DNA of 64,000 bases from Synechococcus sp. M16CYN (GTDB taxonomy: Bacteria > Cyanobacteriota > Cyanobacteriia > PCC-6307 > Cyanobiaceae): NCBI RefSeq assembly GCF_040371545.1, contig NZ_AP029048.1, forward strand, positions 1,426,001 to 1,490,000. Reading direction: 5' to 3'. Shown piece by piece: positions 1 through 9,384 of the stretch (position 1 is its first letter; each line of letters begins with the position of its first letter). The notes beneath the pieces were generated by a model. It saw nothing but the letters and a program-made list of their open reading frames with translations, was not told the origin of the DNA and ran no database searches. The position numbers were made by a program, and so were the translations under genes.

Positions 1-330
1 CGCTAAGGCAGGCAACGGTAACTTGTGCTCTAAACCTGAAGCAGTAGGAAGCACTATCGTGCAAACGGGTCCATGCTCAACTTCCAGCTGAGCTATGGCA
101 GAACACAACTCAGCCGTGGGAGGCAACGGATTCACCACCATCAAGCCGCCAGGCACCTTCACAACCGTAAGTCGAATCGGCACCGCCACGTAATAAATTC
201 CCTGAAGTTGCTCAAAACCCCAGACCTGATCAGGGATCAGTTCTTTGATGTGGGTAGGACGCCGACCGTAAGGGTATAGCGGCAGCAACGGCCACCAAGG
301 CCAATGTTGATCTTGAGCGGAGACTGTCAC
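1..330 (-). CDS. DUF4336 domain protein, N-terminal part (runs off the left edge)
   Basis: The minus strand is open from a GTG at 330 to the window edge, 110 codons, with an in-frame stop (TAG) two codons before the GTG. The translation contains WPWWPLLPLYPYGRR followed by a region reading ELIPDQVWGFEQLQGIYYVAVPIRL in two pieces, and then PTASGLEHKLPLPALA near the edge. I recognise this as the N-terminus of the cyanobacterial DUF4336 family, whose members resemble metallo-hydrolase folds but have no assigned substrate. Only the first part is present, so completeness cannot be judged. The call rests on recall of the family motifs; the frame is clean with no internal stop. Confidence 0.7.
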   Translation of the reverse strand, partial: MTVSAQDQHWPWWPLLPLYPYGRRPTHIKELIPDQVWGFEQLQGIYYVAVPIRLTVVKVPGGLMVVNPLPPTAELCSAIAQLEVEHGPVCTIVLPTASGLEHKLPLPALA

Positions 331-1761
331 TAACTAGGTTCAATGTACAAGTGCAGGACTACTGCTACATGCCAGCAAGCTCCATAAGGGTCTTACTTCT
401 TTAAGATTAGGTTAAAACTTTGAACAGATCAGTGCCCAGACTTGGGCTATGATTTGGGTTACGTTAAAAAATAATATGGGAGGCAGCAATTTAGCATTAA
501 AATTCTACTCCATATTAGAAAAGTATATTGATTTATAGTACAGCAGTACTACCATAAAGACGTACCCATATTCTAATCAGAGACAATCTGATCTTTGAAA
601 AGAATTAATTGAACGTCAATGAGTAAACTACATAAAAGTTATAGAAAAATTAAGCGCCAAATCATTGTATCTGCATACAATCACAACCACTTATGTTGTA
701 AATAAGTAAAATAATGATTTGTTTAAACTTCAATTGTTGTAATTAAGAATAGAGTTTCTTATCCTAAGTCTATTTGAGGGATTGCATCAATAAAAGTCAG
801 ACTAGTGCTGATATTTATTAGGTAAATATTATTTAGTTCAGTTGAAGCAGCTAAAAGTTATTTTAGTAAACTATTTCAGGTTAAGAAATAGAGTACAAAC
901 TGTAGTTTTGTAGTGATTTCTAGTATCTTAATGTTAAGTCTCTTATTTAAGATTCTACCATATAATATAGCTCAGCTTATACTTAACGTTTAACAAGTTA
1001 GCTTTATAAGTGGATAATCACTATTTTAGAATATTACTTATAGGGTTTATTAATTTTTAAAGATGTATTTCTTTAATATATAGCTTAATACTTAATCATA
1101 AGCTAATTAATAAAAGATGTATCTTGATTTAAGTTACTAACATTAGATTTAATTCTAGTTAAGTAAATAACTTTACTTATAAAATTTTAGCATACAACTA
1201 TTCTCTTAAGCTGTTTACAATGGTATTTCAGCGAGACTAATTATATGTAATATTTAGAATATAATATTTATACTTTTTATTATAAAAAAATTAGATTTAA
1301 AATTAAAATCTACACTATATTTTTAATTTTTGTTTCCGTATTTTATTTATGCTAATTAATAAATTCCTAAATATTTAGATACAAAAAGTAAGATGGTTAG
1401 TATTTATTATTCTTATAGAAGTAAGTTTTAAAGATAATTTTTATATTAAAACAGATTAAAGTTTAAAATGTCAAATAATTGAAGAAGAAAGTTAAAATCC
1501 AATAAAATAACACATATATTTGTTATGCTGCTAGAGCCGTACACGGAAGCATAACCCAGTTCGCAGCAATGGTGCCCACTATGCTCGCTCCTAATCCCAG
1601 AAGGATTGTGTCTTTGGCCACTAATCCATCAAAAGCAGTGAGCCCAACGTATCAGTTTTTGCAGATAAAGGTGGCGATGAGTTAGCCATTCACGATGAAT
1701 TTCTATCCAACTCCCATTTCTTAAAGAACCTGAGATTGTTGTCCAATGCAGCCATAAGTCT
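331..1761. other. AT-rich gene-poor stretch
   Basis: About 1.4 kb of very AT-rich sequence between two opposite-facing genes. Stops are dense in all frames from roughly 400 to 1500. The last 250 bases (1510-1761) return to gene-like base composition and hold a short minus-strand reading frame listed separately. I see no tRNA, no clear terminator and no repeat family. Confidence 0.6.
1523..1621 (-). CDS. possible 32-residue membrane peptide or gene remnant
   Basis: A GTG at 1621 opens a 32-codon frame ending in TAA at 1523. It encodes a hydrophobic, glycine-rich segment (LLGLGASIVGTIAANWVM) consistent with one membrane span. The same frame is open for about a dozen codons upstream of the GTG to a TGA, without another canonical start, so this may equally be the C-terminal end of a broken gene. 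No clear Shine-Dalgarno sequence. Function unknown; the base composition here is less AT-rich than the flanking spacer, which is the main support. Confidence 0.25.
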   Translation of the reverse strand: MAKDTILLGLGASIVGTIAANWVMLPCTALAA

Positions 1762-2718
1762 TTGGACAATCTTGCTACGACATGGGCGATTTTTCAGGGC
1801 CTACTCCTTGAAGCAATACCTTTCCTTCTAATAGGGGTCAGCATCGCTGGCGTGACCCGATGGTTATTGCCATCCGGAGCATGGGTTAATCGGCTTCCTA
1901 AAAACCCGCTATTGGCGCCAATCATTGGCGCATTAATGGGTTTTGCTCTCCCTGCCTGCGAATGCGGCAACGTGCCGGTAGCGCGACGCCTTCTTGCCAG
2001 TGGTGCCCCTCTCGGTACTGCCTTTGGCTTTCTCTTTGCAGCGCCCGTACTCAACCCTATCGTAGTTACCAGCACCTGGGTAGCTTTTCCCAACCAACCC
2101 TGGTTATTTATCGCTCGCCCCCTAGGGGCCTTTCTGATCGCCATTTTTCTTAGCGCATTACTAGTACAACTACCAGAGTCCCAGCTCTTGGAATCAGCGC
2201 TACTGGGCGAACGACGCATGAGACAACCACTTAGTGACCTTGGCTTGCTTAAACGAAAAAGTGGGCTAATTGGGTTTGTATCGTCCGATATGGTTCCTTC
2301 AAAGTTAGAACGCCCAAAAAGTAACCAAATTTTTGAGCAGAGCAGCCGCGAATTTCTTGATTTACTAGCACTACTCGTCCAGGGCTGTCTCATCGCCGCA
2401 CAGATACAGGTTTGGTTGCCAAGAAGCTGGCTGTTAGTCATTGGCAGTTCCCCAACTGCTTCAATCTTGGCGTTAATGATGTTGGCTTTTGTGGTTTCAG
2501 TATGCTCCAGCGTTGACGCTTTTCTTGCACTGGGATTTGCGGCACAGGTTACTCCTGGCTCTCTCTTGGCCTTTCTGCTACTGGGCCCGGTGGTGGATCT
2601 CAAACTAGCGGGACTATTCACTGTGCTTCTACGTCCACGAGCTATCGCGGTTGCCGTCTTAGCTGCCAGCCTTGGTGTGCTTTTAATCGGTCAGTGGGTG
2701 AACCTATGGCTATTATGA
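1762..2718 (+). CDS. ArsP/DUF318-type permease
   Basis: A 318-residue polytopic inner-membrane protein of the permease family that includes ArsP_1 (DUF318). The N-terminal half has the family hallmark FALPACECGNVPVARRL around residues 61-77, with the conserved CxCG cysteines, followed by an APVLNPIVV membrane segment; the second half has another set of hydrophobic segments and VCSSVDAFLALGF. The duplicated arrangement is typical of the family. Start is TTG at 1762, the first canonical start after an in-frame stop at 1696; no strong ribosome site is visible. It heads a tight three-gene operon with a TIGR03943 partner 13 nt downstream. The transported substrate is not known; related proteins export organoarsenicals, but that role should not be assumed here. 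Confidence 0.8.
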   Translation: MDNLATTWAIFQGLLLEAIPFLLIGVSIAGVTRWLLPSGAWVNRLPKNPLLAPIIGALMGFALPACECGNVPVARRLLASGAPLGTAFGFLFAAPVLNPIVVTSTWVAFPNQPWLFIARPLGAFLIAIFLSALLVQLPESQLLESALLGERRMRQPLSDLGLLKRKSGLIGFVSSDMVPSKLERPKSNQIFEQSSREFLDLLALLVQGCLIAAQIQVWLPRSWLLVIGSSPTASILALMMLAFVVSVCSSVDAFLALGFAAQVTPGSLLAFLLLGPVVDLKLAGLFTVLLRPRAIAVAVLAASLGVLLIGQWVNLWLL

Positions 2719-2731
2719 GCGGAGCTTGCCT

Positions 2732-3385
2732 GTGACTAGAGGACTGCTGCTAATCCTCTGGGGTTGGGTGATGATTTGGAGTGTTGTCTCCGGACGATTA
2801 GGTCTGCTGTTACGAGAAATGTTCCACAGCCTTGTGTGGATATCTGGAGCAGCACTGATGATTGCAGGCCTCACAATTTTTTTACGTAGCTATGGCCAAT
2901 GGGAGCGAGTTTCATTGTCTTCCATGGCAGCAGCCTTGATGGCGCTTCTCGTTCTGATCATCCCACCTAATCCATCGTTTAGTGACCTAGCCACTAATCG
3001 ACCACAAGAGCTACCTGAACCACCTGAATTGGCTTTTGTGCTGCCGCCCGAACAACGCACGCTTACGGAATGGGTGCAATTGCTGCGTAACCAGCCCGAT
3101 CCTGATCTCGTGGATGGAGACCCTGTTGTTATTAGTGGTTTTGTTTGGATACAAAACGACAGGCCCCCGTTAATCGCTCGGCTCATAGTGCGCTGCTGCC
3201 TAGCAGACGCTACCCCTGCCGGACTACTTGTGGATTGGCCAGACGATGCTGAATTGAAAACTAACCAGTGGTTGAAAATTCAAGGCCAGATGAAGGTAGC
3301 CGTCCGCAATGAGCAACGGGTTGCGGTGGTCGTCCCTCAGATCATGACGCCAATTCCTCGACCAAAACGCCCTCTTGAGCCATGA
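2732..3385 (+). CDS. TIGR03943 family putative permease subunit
   Basis: About 217 residues with N-terminal membrane segments (residues ~4-40 and a third around 65-80), a proline-rich linker, and a C-terminal soluble domain containing ISGFVWIQNDRPPLIARLIVRCCLADATP and QWLKIQGQM (given in fragments of the same region). This matches the TIGR03943/YcgQ family, which is usually encoded beside the DUF318 permease, exactly as here. I place the start at GTG 2732 because GGAG at 2721-2724 sits 7 nt upstream; a TTG at 2726 in the same frame would be only one base from that site. The protein likely works with the upstream permease as a membrane complex; substrate unknown. Confidence 0.75.
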   Translation: MTRGLLLILWGWVMIWSVVSGRLGLLLREMFHSLVWISGAALMIAGLTIFLRSYGQWERVSLSSMAAALMALLVLIIPPNPSFSDLATNRPQELPEPPELAFVLPPEQRTLTEWVQLLRNQPDPDLVDGDPVVISGFVWIQNDRPPLIARLIVRCCLADATPAGLLVDWPDDAELKTNQWLKIQGQMKVAVRNEQRVAVVVPQIMTPIPRPKRPLEP

Positions 3386-4701
3386 ATCGTCGACTGGGAT
3401 TAGTGCTTTTGGCAACTGTCACAAGTGTCTTAGTGCAACAACAGGTCTTACTGCGTCGACCCCCCCGATTGATCCAGCTCGAACCTCAACATATCCATTC
3501 AGGCAGCGCAGCACTAGATCTGCGCTTTAGCAGGCCCATGCAGCTCGAAACTGTGCGTTCAGAGAGTCATCTGAACCCCCAACTTCCCCACCGTTGGCTT
3601 GGCAGCAACAACCAGCTACGGCTGGTTGTTGATACTAACACCGCCATTACTCAGCCATTACGACTTGTTGTGGCGGGACGCGATCAAAGGATGCACAAGA
3701 TGGCTTCTCAAAGCTGGTGGTGGGATCCGCGACCTTGGCTTCTCGTCACTCGAAATATAAATGCTGGCAAGCAATTACAATTACAAGACCGTCAAGGCAA
3801 ATGGCGGCCTCTCAGTCCGATTTGGGCGCATTTCAGCGCAGTAGTGCCCTTAGGTAATGGTCGTGGCGTCGCCATGGCCGTCAGTGACGACAGCCGAGTG
3901 GAACAAATCTGGTTGCAACCACTTACACCTCGCAACCTAGCCCATAAGCACAATGCCCTGGCACCGCCAGAATTACAGCCACTGCAGCAGTTAGTCCACG
4001 ACAAACTACTATTCGGCCATTTAAGTAGCAACTTAAATGGCGATCTTTTGATACAGACTGGTGGTTTTTCCCCTGACAGCGAAAGAACTGAGTTAATCCA
4101 AGCTAACGGGAAGCGTCACAATCTGGACCTGCAATCAGCTGGTCCCATGGAGTTGCTTCCAGCAGGAGGTGGATTAATTGTGCCCTCCTATAACGGACTT
4201 AACCTGCAGCCTCTCCTCAATAAAGGGCGCCCAGTTCAGTCTCTTCCGGGGAACCGTGAACTCGGTGCCTTCTGCGCTGCATCCGGACGTGTAGTGTTAA
4301 TCCGCCATTGGCCGGACTACCGTCGCTCTATTGAACTGGTCATCGCTGGATTTTCTCCCCGTCAGCTGTGGCTGGGGGAACAGGCAGTATTGGGGGTTGC
4401 CTGCGATGGCAGTGGTGAGCGGATTTGGGCAGTACTTGGCCAGTGGACTAGTAATCGAGAACAACACACGATTTTACTCATGGATAGCCAAGGTACGGAG
4501 ATGGGGCGTCGGCTTCTGACTCCTTGGGCGATGAAGGGAGGCACCCTTCTGCAATTTGATCCGGTCAGCCTTCGGTTGCTGATGACCGTGACACGGCCAA
4601 GCCAAAGAGAGGCTTACCCTGCCTTTCTAGACTCTGCCTCCCTCCAATGGCAACAGATTCTTCCTGTTGCAATAGAAGAAGCTCTCTGGCTTAACCCTTA
4701 A
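3382..4701 (+). CDS. membrane-anchored or secreted protein of unknown function
   Basis: A 439-residue protein whose ATG overlaps the stop of the TIGR03943 gene (ATGA), so the three genes are translationally coupled. Residues 5-21 form a hydrophobic N-terminal segment (signal or anchor). Residues ~30-110 look like a beta-rich domain (ALDLRFSRPM, LRLVVDTNTAITQPLRLVVAG) reminiscent of Ig-like domains of envelope proteins; the remainder is repetitive in beta-strand character, compatible with a propeller (my inference). I do not recognise a named family. Its constant position next to the permease pair suggests an extracytoplasmic accessory role. Confidence 0.7.
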   Translation: MNRRLGLVLLATVTSVLVQQQVLLRRPPRLIQLEPQHIHSGSAALDLRFSRPMQLETVRSESHLNPQLPHRWLGSNNQLRLVVDTNTAITQPLRLVVAGRDQRMHKMASQSWWWDPRPWLLVTRNINAGKQLQLQDRQGKWRPLSPIWAHFSAVVPLGNGRGVAMAVSDDSRVEQIWLQPLTPRNLAHKHNALAPPELQPLQQLVHDKLLFGHLSSNLNGDLLIQTGGFSPDSERTELIQANGKRHNLDLQSAGPMELLPAGGGLIVPSYNGLNLQPLLNKGRPVQSLPGNRELGAFCAASGRVVLIRHWPDYRRSIELVIAGFSPRQLWLGEQAVLGVACDGSGERIWAVLGQWTSNREQHTILLMDSQGTEMGRRLLTPWAMKGGTLLQFDPVSLRLLMTVTRPSQREAYPAFLDSASLQWQQILPVAIEEALWLNP

Positions 4702-6406
4702 GGTTGCTTTCCCTCAGGAGTAAGCGGTCTTGCAACAGCAGTCCGACTTACCAGCCAAGCTTTAAACCAGCCGCGAGTTAATGTGATTAAATCACTAACC
4801 ATACCTCAATATCACAATCATTCAGTACAGGTAATTATGAACCAAAGAGCGAGAAACGTCTCAAAATCGTTTAAAATTCTCAACAGCTAGTCGAACTACC
4901 CTGCTAGCTATCCAAGTAAGCCGTATCACTAGAGCAAGACATGGTTCCTGTTGTTCCGGCTGGCAGCAGTAATACAAAGATCCAGTAGAAGACCAGCTGG
5001 GGTGAGCAGGGTTTTCGTTAAAGTTGCCAAGCCCAATCCTTGTGATTGTGGCGTCAAATTTGCAAAGGGAACCGGAAGCCGATGATAGTTGTTTCGCCCA
5101 ACCAACTATGTTCAGGTCTGAGCTGATATTCTGCCGACATAATTTACTTAAAATTCTCATCGGCTCTACTCAATTTAATTAGCAGTACTGCTGATTACTC
5201 TAACTGCGTCCTTCTCCTGCTTAAGCTGGATCAACCTTGCTTGATGCCCGCGTATTCCTGGAAAGTATTTTATACGCAACAATATCCTCGCATTGACTTA
5301 GCATAGATAGCAGGTGTCTACTATGGTTGTTCCTGCTTTGCGGGGAGATCGTACTTACATAAAGGACAAGCTACAAACTTGCCTTTAAGGTTTAGCATTT
5401 TAGTTGTTTATCTAGATTTGCTCTTAAGAGATAAGGTTCAAGAAAGCCGCTGGCTGATGCGTAGGGACAGTCTTTAGATCATGTCACAAACTTGAATTGA
5501 GTCCTTTTAAAGTCAAGATCTTTGCTTCAGGGCCACAGTAGATAATGTAAAGACACAATAAAGCAAAAACAGCTTGATGATGGCTCAATCAACTGCTGCT
5601 TACATTACGATGCTATACAATAGTTTTCTAAACGCTTGTAAGCAGCCTCCTTAGTAATCGAAGCGCTGACTTTTAAATTAAGCAATGGCATGGTACATAC
5701 GAACTACCTCAGTCTCGGGTATCGATCTTTCTTGTGCGAGTTTCATCTATATCAGATATTGACCATAGGCGGAAATTAACTGGCCCAGTCTAATTTTTTA
5801 TGACTTCTCCAGTAATGCGTTAGTAAAAGTAAGGTTGCACAGGGTCACAAGATTTTGGCAGGGGTGTTCAGTCCATTTAGTTGGCAAAATCAGTTTGGAT
5901 CACTTAGATCAGTGAGGCTGGCTTCACCTATATTTCCATTATTTCCATCCAAAATAAAAGAACAAGGTACACACGCCTATAGATAAAGCTTCACTACATG
6001 GTTTTGCATTGAAGAATACTTTCTGATGTGAATAACTATCGTATTCAGTGCAGCAAGGCTCAATATTCAGTCTCTAAATAGCTATCCAGCTGAGAATAGA
6101 CAAGCATCTGAGAATTAGCTTTTTCATTCAAAAACATTAAATCTTCTAGAGAAAACGGCATTGTTATTTCTATTAATTTAAGCTAATCAGTAAGGTATTA
6201 GTAATACTAAATCCTTTTTATATTCCATCACATCAAACAATTTTGTATGGCTTTTCTACACTAAATAGACTAAAGTAAGCTACTTAAATCATATAAATTA
6301 TTAGACTTATTGATTTGTCAGCAAAAAGCTAAATTAAGAGTTTTTAACGTTACCTAATAAGATCATGAGTCTAACCCCTGATCAACAAGAGTTAATACAT
6401 CTGCAA

Positions 6407-6443
6407 CCACTCACTAATAAAGCTAAACTTTATTAGTGAGTGG
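6407..6443. repeat. perfect 16-bp inverted repeat, 5-nt loop
   Basis: CCACTCACTAATAAAG at 6407-6422 is followed by CTAAA and then its exact reverse complement at 6428-6443. The stem is 16 bp without mismatch in otherwise unstructured AT-rich DNA. There is no T-tract directly after it on the plus strand (ATAATTCCC follows), nor a long one on the minus strand, so it is not a textbook intrinsic terminator. It could be the remaining structure of a small RNA, or a recent palindromic duplication. Confidence 0.85.
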
Positions 6444-7622
6444 ATAATTCCCAAATCCAGATTAATCTTCTTAGCTAATTTTTTAGTCTTAGTCTTTATC
6501 TTAAGCTGCAATAAACCTACTCGAACCGAGTTATGCTCTCAATTAAACATTTAAATTCAATCAAAACTATAATTATTTATCAATCAAAAGCGGGTTCATC
6601 TTTCGCTGATGAAAAACAAGAATGTATTTTAATATCTAACTATATCTATTGATTATTGATTAGAGTAATCTCAAACAATGATTCTTGTTTTCAATTATGA
6701 CGAATTCAACAAGTGTTTATCAGTTAATTAATTTTATAGTAATCTAGTTCAAACATCATGATATTTAGATAGGTTACTATTACAGGTAATGATAACCATC
6801 TGATGATTAAACCTTTATCTTTTAAAAAATCTAGAAATCCCCAACTTTAGCTGATAACAAAGCCCTTAGAAAATTATTAAATGTAATGTCATAAATAAAT
6901 CTGAAAGAATCTTATATCTTTTTCCTATTTTCACTATGTAGTTAAGATTTCTCATCAAATTTTTTATTCATTAAATTTTCATCTGAATAACTAATTGCGT
7001 AACGAAAATTAGATCAAGCTTCTGATGCAATTACAAATAGTGATGCAATCATTAAGAAACCTAAACTACACTTTTGTTAGTATTCAGAAATATTATTTTT
7101 GCCTCTCAGCTAAGTTATTAACTTAGGCGAGATTAGTATTAAATATTTTGACTTATGAAAGTATATTCATATGTTAGATGATAGCTATGGATACAGAGAT
7201 AATTACAAACCCATATATTTAGAGAATAAATTAGCATTAACAATGCTATTATTCGGAACCGGTAGAAATGCGTCTCTAAGATCTGTATGTTATTTCACAG
7301 CCTTAGATATCTAGATTATAAAGATTAAAGTTGTCGCAATTATAAATAAGCCAAGTTGTTAACTAAAGTCTCAGGCAAAGAGATCACAATAGAGATCTAT
7401 CTCAACATAAATTTAACGAGTTTTGTTTACTTTAGTTTAGGACTAAAATATAAAAGTTACCCCAGTCCGACATGATGTTGCCAATCCTCTCTGCAAGCCG
7501 GTGCATTTACAGAGCTATAGGTTGGTTACCAATGGGCAAACAGTGTAGCACTCTAAATAGGTATAGAAACCTCCAATTTGCCAGAGAAGTCTGTGCGTTA
7601 ATTGAGTTTGGAATAACTTTTA

Positions 7623-7660
7623 AGTGTGCAAAAACGAGGATCATTATTTAATTGCACACT
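7623..7660. repeat. 9-bp inverted repeat with 20-nt loop
   Basis: AGTGTGCAA at 7623-7631 pairs with TTGCACACT at 7652-7660. It lies in the non-coding stretch downstream of the znuA-side relic. Nothing attaches a function to it; it may be chance. Confidence 0.4.
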
Positions 7661-7968
7661 GATTTAATTAGTACCAACCGTAAAACCCAAGTGTGAGCCC
7701 GTATAGTAACTTATTCATGTGTCGCTAGATTCCCAATTTTGTCGATACTCTAAAGATAAGAAGCAACCATTAATGATGTTTTTAGACTGTTGCTAAGATT
7801 AAAATTTACATTGCCGTTGCTAGGAGTTCAAACTATTTCAGCGGCAAAATCGTTCTTAAAGCCTTGTCTTTTGATTAGGTAGTTAAGGCTTTCAATCAAA
7901 CAAAATGACTAAATAATTGTTCAGGACACAAAGAAGCTTGAAAAACTACGTATATCGATGCGCTTGTA

Positions 7969-8297
7969 TTAAGAATCTAGGTGGTCATCATGATTATTGA
8001 GATCAATCTTGCCATAGAAGTGCTTAGATTCACCCCAAACTAGATATGCTCTCATGTTGGTTTTGATAGAAAGACTAGCGCTGGACCTCAATTCCTGTTG
8101 GAAAACCTCACCAAACAGACCGTGTGGCGAGTAATGCTCAAATTGTTTTTAAGGTTGGTTTCAAAACTTCTGTGACCTTCAAAAGGTGATCATTAGATTT
8201 AACCGGAACTCTCTAAACCCAGCAGAAAATTATCATTGCCACCATGAACTAAAATAAAACGAATTTGAATTAGAGACAACAGAAACAGAGAAAACAA
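7969..8297 (-). pseudogene. frameshifted remnant of an unrecognised gene downstream of znuA
   Basis: Three successive minus-strand segments in different frames each read like protein: from a TTG at 8297, a hydrophobic start then IRFILVHGGNDNFLLGLE; next FRVPVKSNDHLLKVTEVLKP; then GLFGEVFQQELRSSASL...RAYLVWGESKHFYGKIDLNNHDDHLDS (shown abbreviated), ending in TAA at 7969. Joining them requires two frameshifts near 8240 and 8150. Total is about 110 codons. It begins 72 nt after the znuA stop in the same orientation, and the C-terminus is rich in His/Asp, so it may have been a zinc-linked operon partner; that is inference. I do not recognise the family. Confidence 0.4.
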
Positions 8298-8369
8298 TAA
8301 GAGAATACGTGTATGAGATTAAGATAAGGGACAGAAGAATTAAAAATCAAAGAAAAACAAGCGAATAGT

Positions 8370-9302
8370 TCAATGAATCCCAACCCAGCGATTCACAAGA
8401 ATTTTTGCCGAAGCTTGATCACAAGTCTGACCTTGACCTTTCAAAATTGTGCAAATGTTTTGTACTGCAGTAGATATAGCAGATTGACCTGGAGCAATTC
8501 CTTCTCCATATAAAGGCGTTGAAGAGATAGGCAGTCCAGTACTTGTACTAATTCTTTTGAGAGTTTTATTGGCAGGTAAATATGACGTAAAAATAGTTTT
8601 AGCGCCTGATGCTTTGACTGCTTTCGTAATAGCCATAAGGCTAGATGGTTTTAACGCACCGCTGGTAGTAAAACTATCAAGTACAGAGATTTCATTGATA
8701 CCATAACGACTTGCAATATGACTATAAGATTGGTGATCAGTTACTAAAACTCGTTGCGAACTAGGCAGCTTGGAGAATTGTAAAAATGCCCAGCTCCCGA
8801 GATCGTCCATCACGCTCTCGGCTTTAGCAAAGCGTTCTGCTAAGGTTGCACGTTTATCAATAGGTAGCAATATAGAAAGGTACTTAGCAGACACCTTCAA
8901 TAGTGCAGTGGAATTGGCCGGATCATGCCAAATATGGGGATCATTACCTTTATAAAAGGGCAAGGCCAATTCTCCAACAGCAACAACAGATCCAGGACTG
9001 GTAATCTTTTTCACGGCTGGCGTGAGATCGAAACCAACGTGCAAAACCAAGGCAGATTTAGAAAGAGCTTGGCGATCACTAGGTTTAAGTCGATAACCAT
9101 GGGGATCACCACCAGGAGGAATTAAACAAGTGACATCGACTAGGGTTCCCGCCAATGTGCGGGTGAGATCACAGAGGGTGCCATCAACAGCAACTACCAC
9201 GGGCTGTGATGCTTGGGCGGGAAACTGAATACCAAAGATTGCCATAAGAGATGCCACAACAGCACTCCAGCGATAGATGAAGTCAAACAAACGACAGCTC
9301 AA
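8370..9302 (-). CDS. znuA: zinc ABC transporter substrate-binding protein
   Basis: A 310-residue periplasmic metal-binding protein of the cluster A-I (ZnuA/TroA) type that delivers zinc to the ZnuCB importer. The N-terminus has a basic/hydrophobic/small-residue pattern ending PAQA, consistent with a signal peptide of about 31 residues. Likely metal ligands are the histidines in DPHGYRLKP, DPHIWHDP and TDHQSYSHIASRYG, plus an acidic residue near LYGEGIAPG. There is no long His-rich loop of the kind seen in many ZnuA proteins. The TTG start at 9302 directly abuts a Zur box; an internal start would shorten the signal peptide too much, so I keep it. Divergent from znuC. Confidence 0.88.
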   Translation of the reverse strand: MSCRLFDFIYRWSAVVASLMAIFGIQFPAQASQPVVVAVDGTLCDLTRTLAGTLVDVTCLIPPGGDPHGYRLKPSDRQALSKSALVLHVGFDLTPAVKKITSPGSVVAVGELALPFYKGNDPHIWHDPANSTALLKVSAKYLSILLPIDKRATLAERFAKAESVMDDLGSWAFLQFSKLPSSQRVLVTDHQSYSHIASRYGINEISVLDSFTTSGALKPSSLMAITKAVKASGAKTIFTSYLPANKTLKRISTSTGLPISSTPLYGEGIAPGQSAISTAVQNICTILKGQGQTCDQASAKILVNRWVGIH

Positions 9303-9317
9303 TAATAATGATTATCA
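9303..9317. promoter_or_regulatory. Zur box (zinc-uptake repressor operator)
   Basis: TAATAATGATTATCA, a 7-1-7 palindrome that matches the cyanobacterial Zur consensus TGATAATnATTATCA at 14 of 15 positions. It sits between divergent znuA and znuC, touching the znuA start and 67 nt before the znuC start. Zinc-loaded Zur should block both transcripts here. Confidence 0.8.
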
Positions 9318-9384
9318 TTCTTTCTAGTTAACTCTCGGCTGCAACGCTGTTTGATCCGCCTTTTGAAGTGAACCAACACAACTA

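Larger units (their letters stand above)
4702..8369. other. long gene-poor region with decayed sequence
   Basis: About 3.7 kb without an intact recognisable gene. The segments 4702-5400 and 7960-8300 have gene-like base composition; 5400-7900 is mostly AT-rich. A 99-codon minus-strand frame at 4861-5160 is open but matches nothing I know. A perfect hairpin (6407-6443), a weaker inverted repeat (7623-7660) and a frameshifted minus-strand gene relic (7969-8297) are listed separately. No transposase fragment or tRNA was recognised. Confidence 0.6.

Noticed and set aside
4861-5160. 99-codon open minus-strand frame
   Set aside because: No recognisable motif, no clear ribosome site, and competing open stretches on the plus strand; kept only as part of the decayed region.
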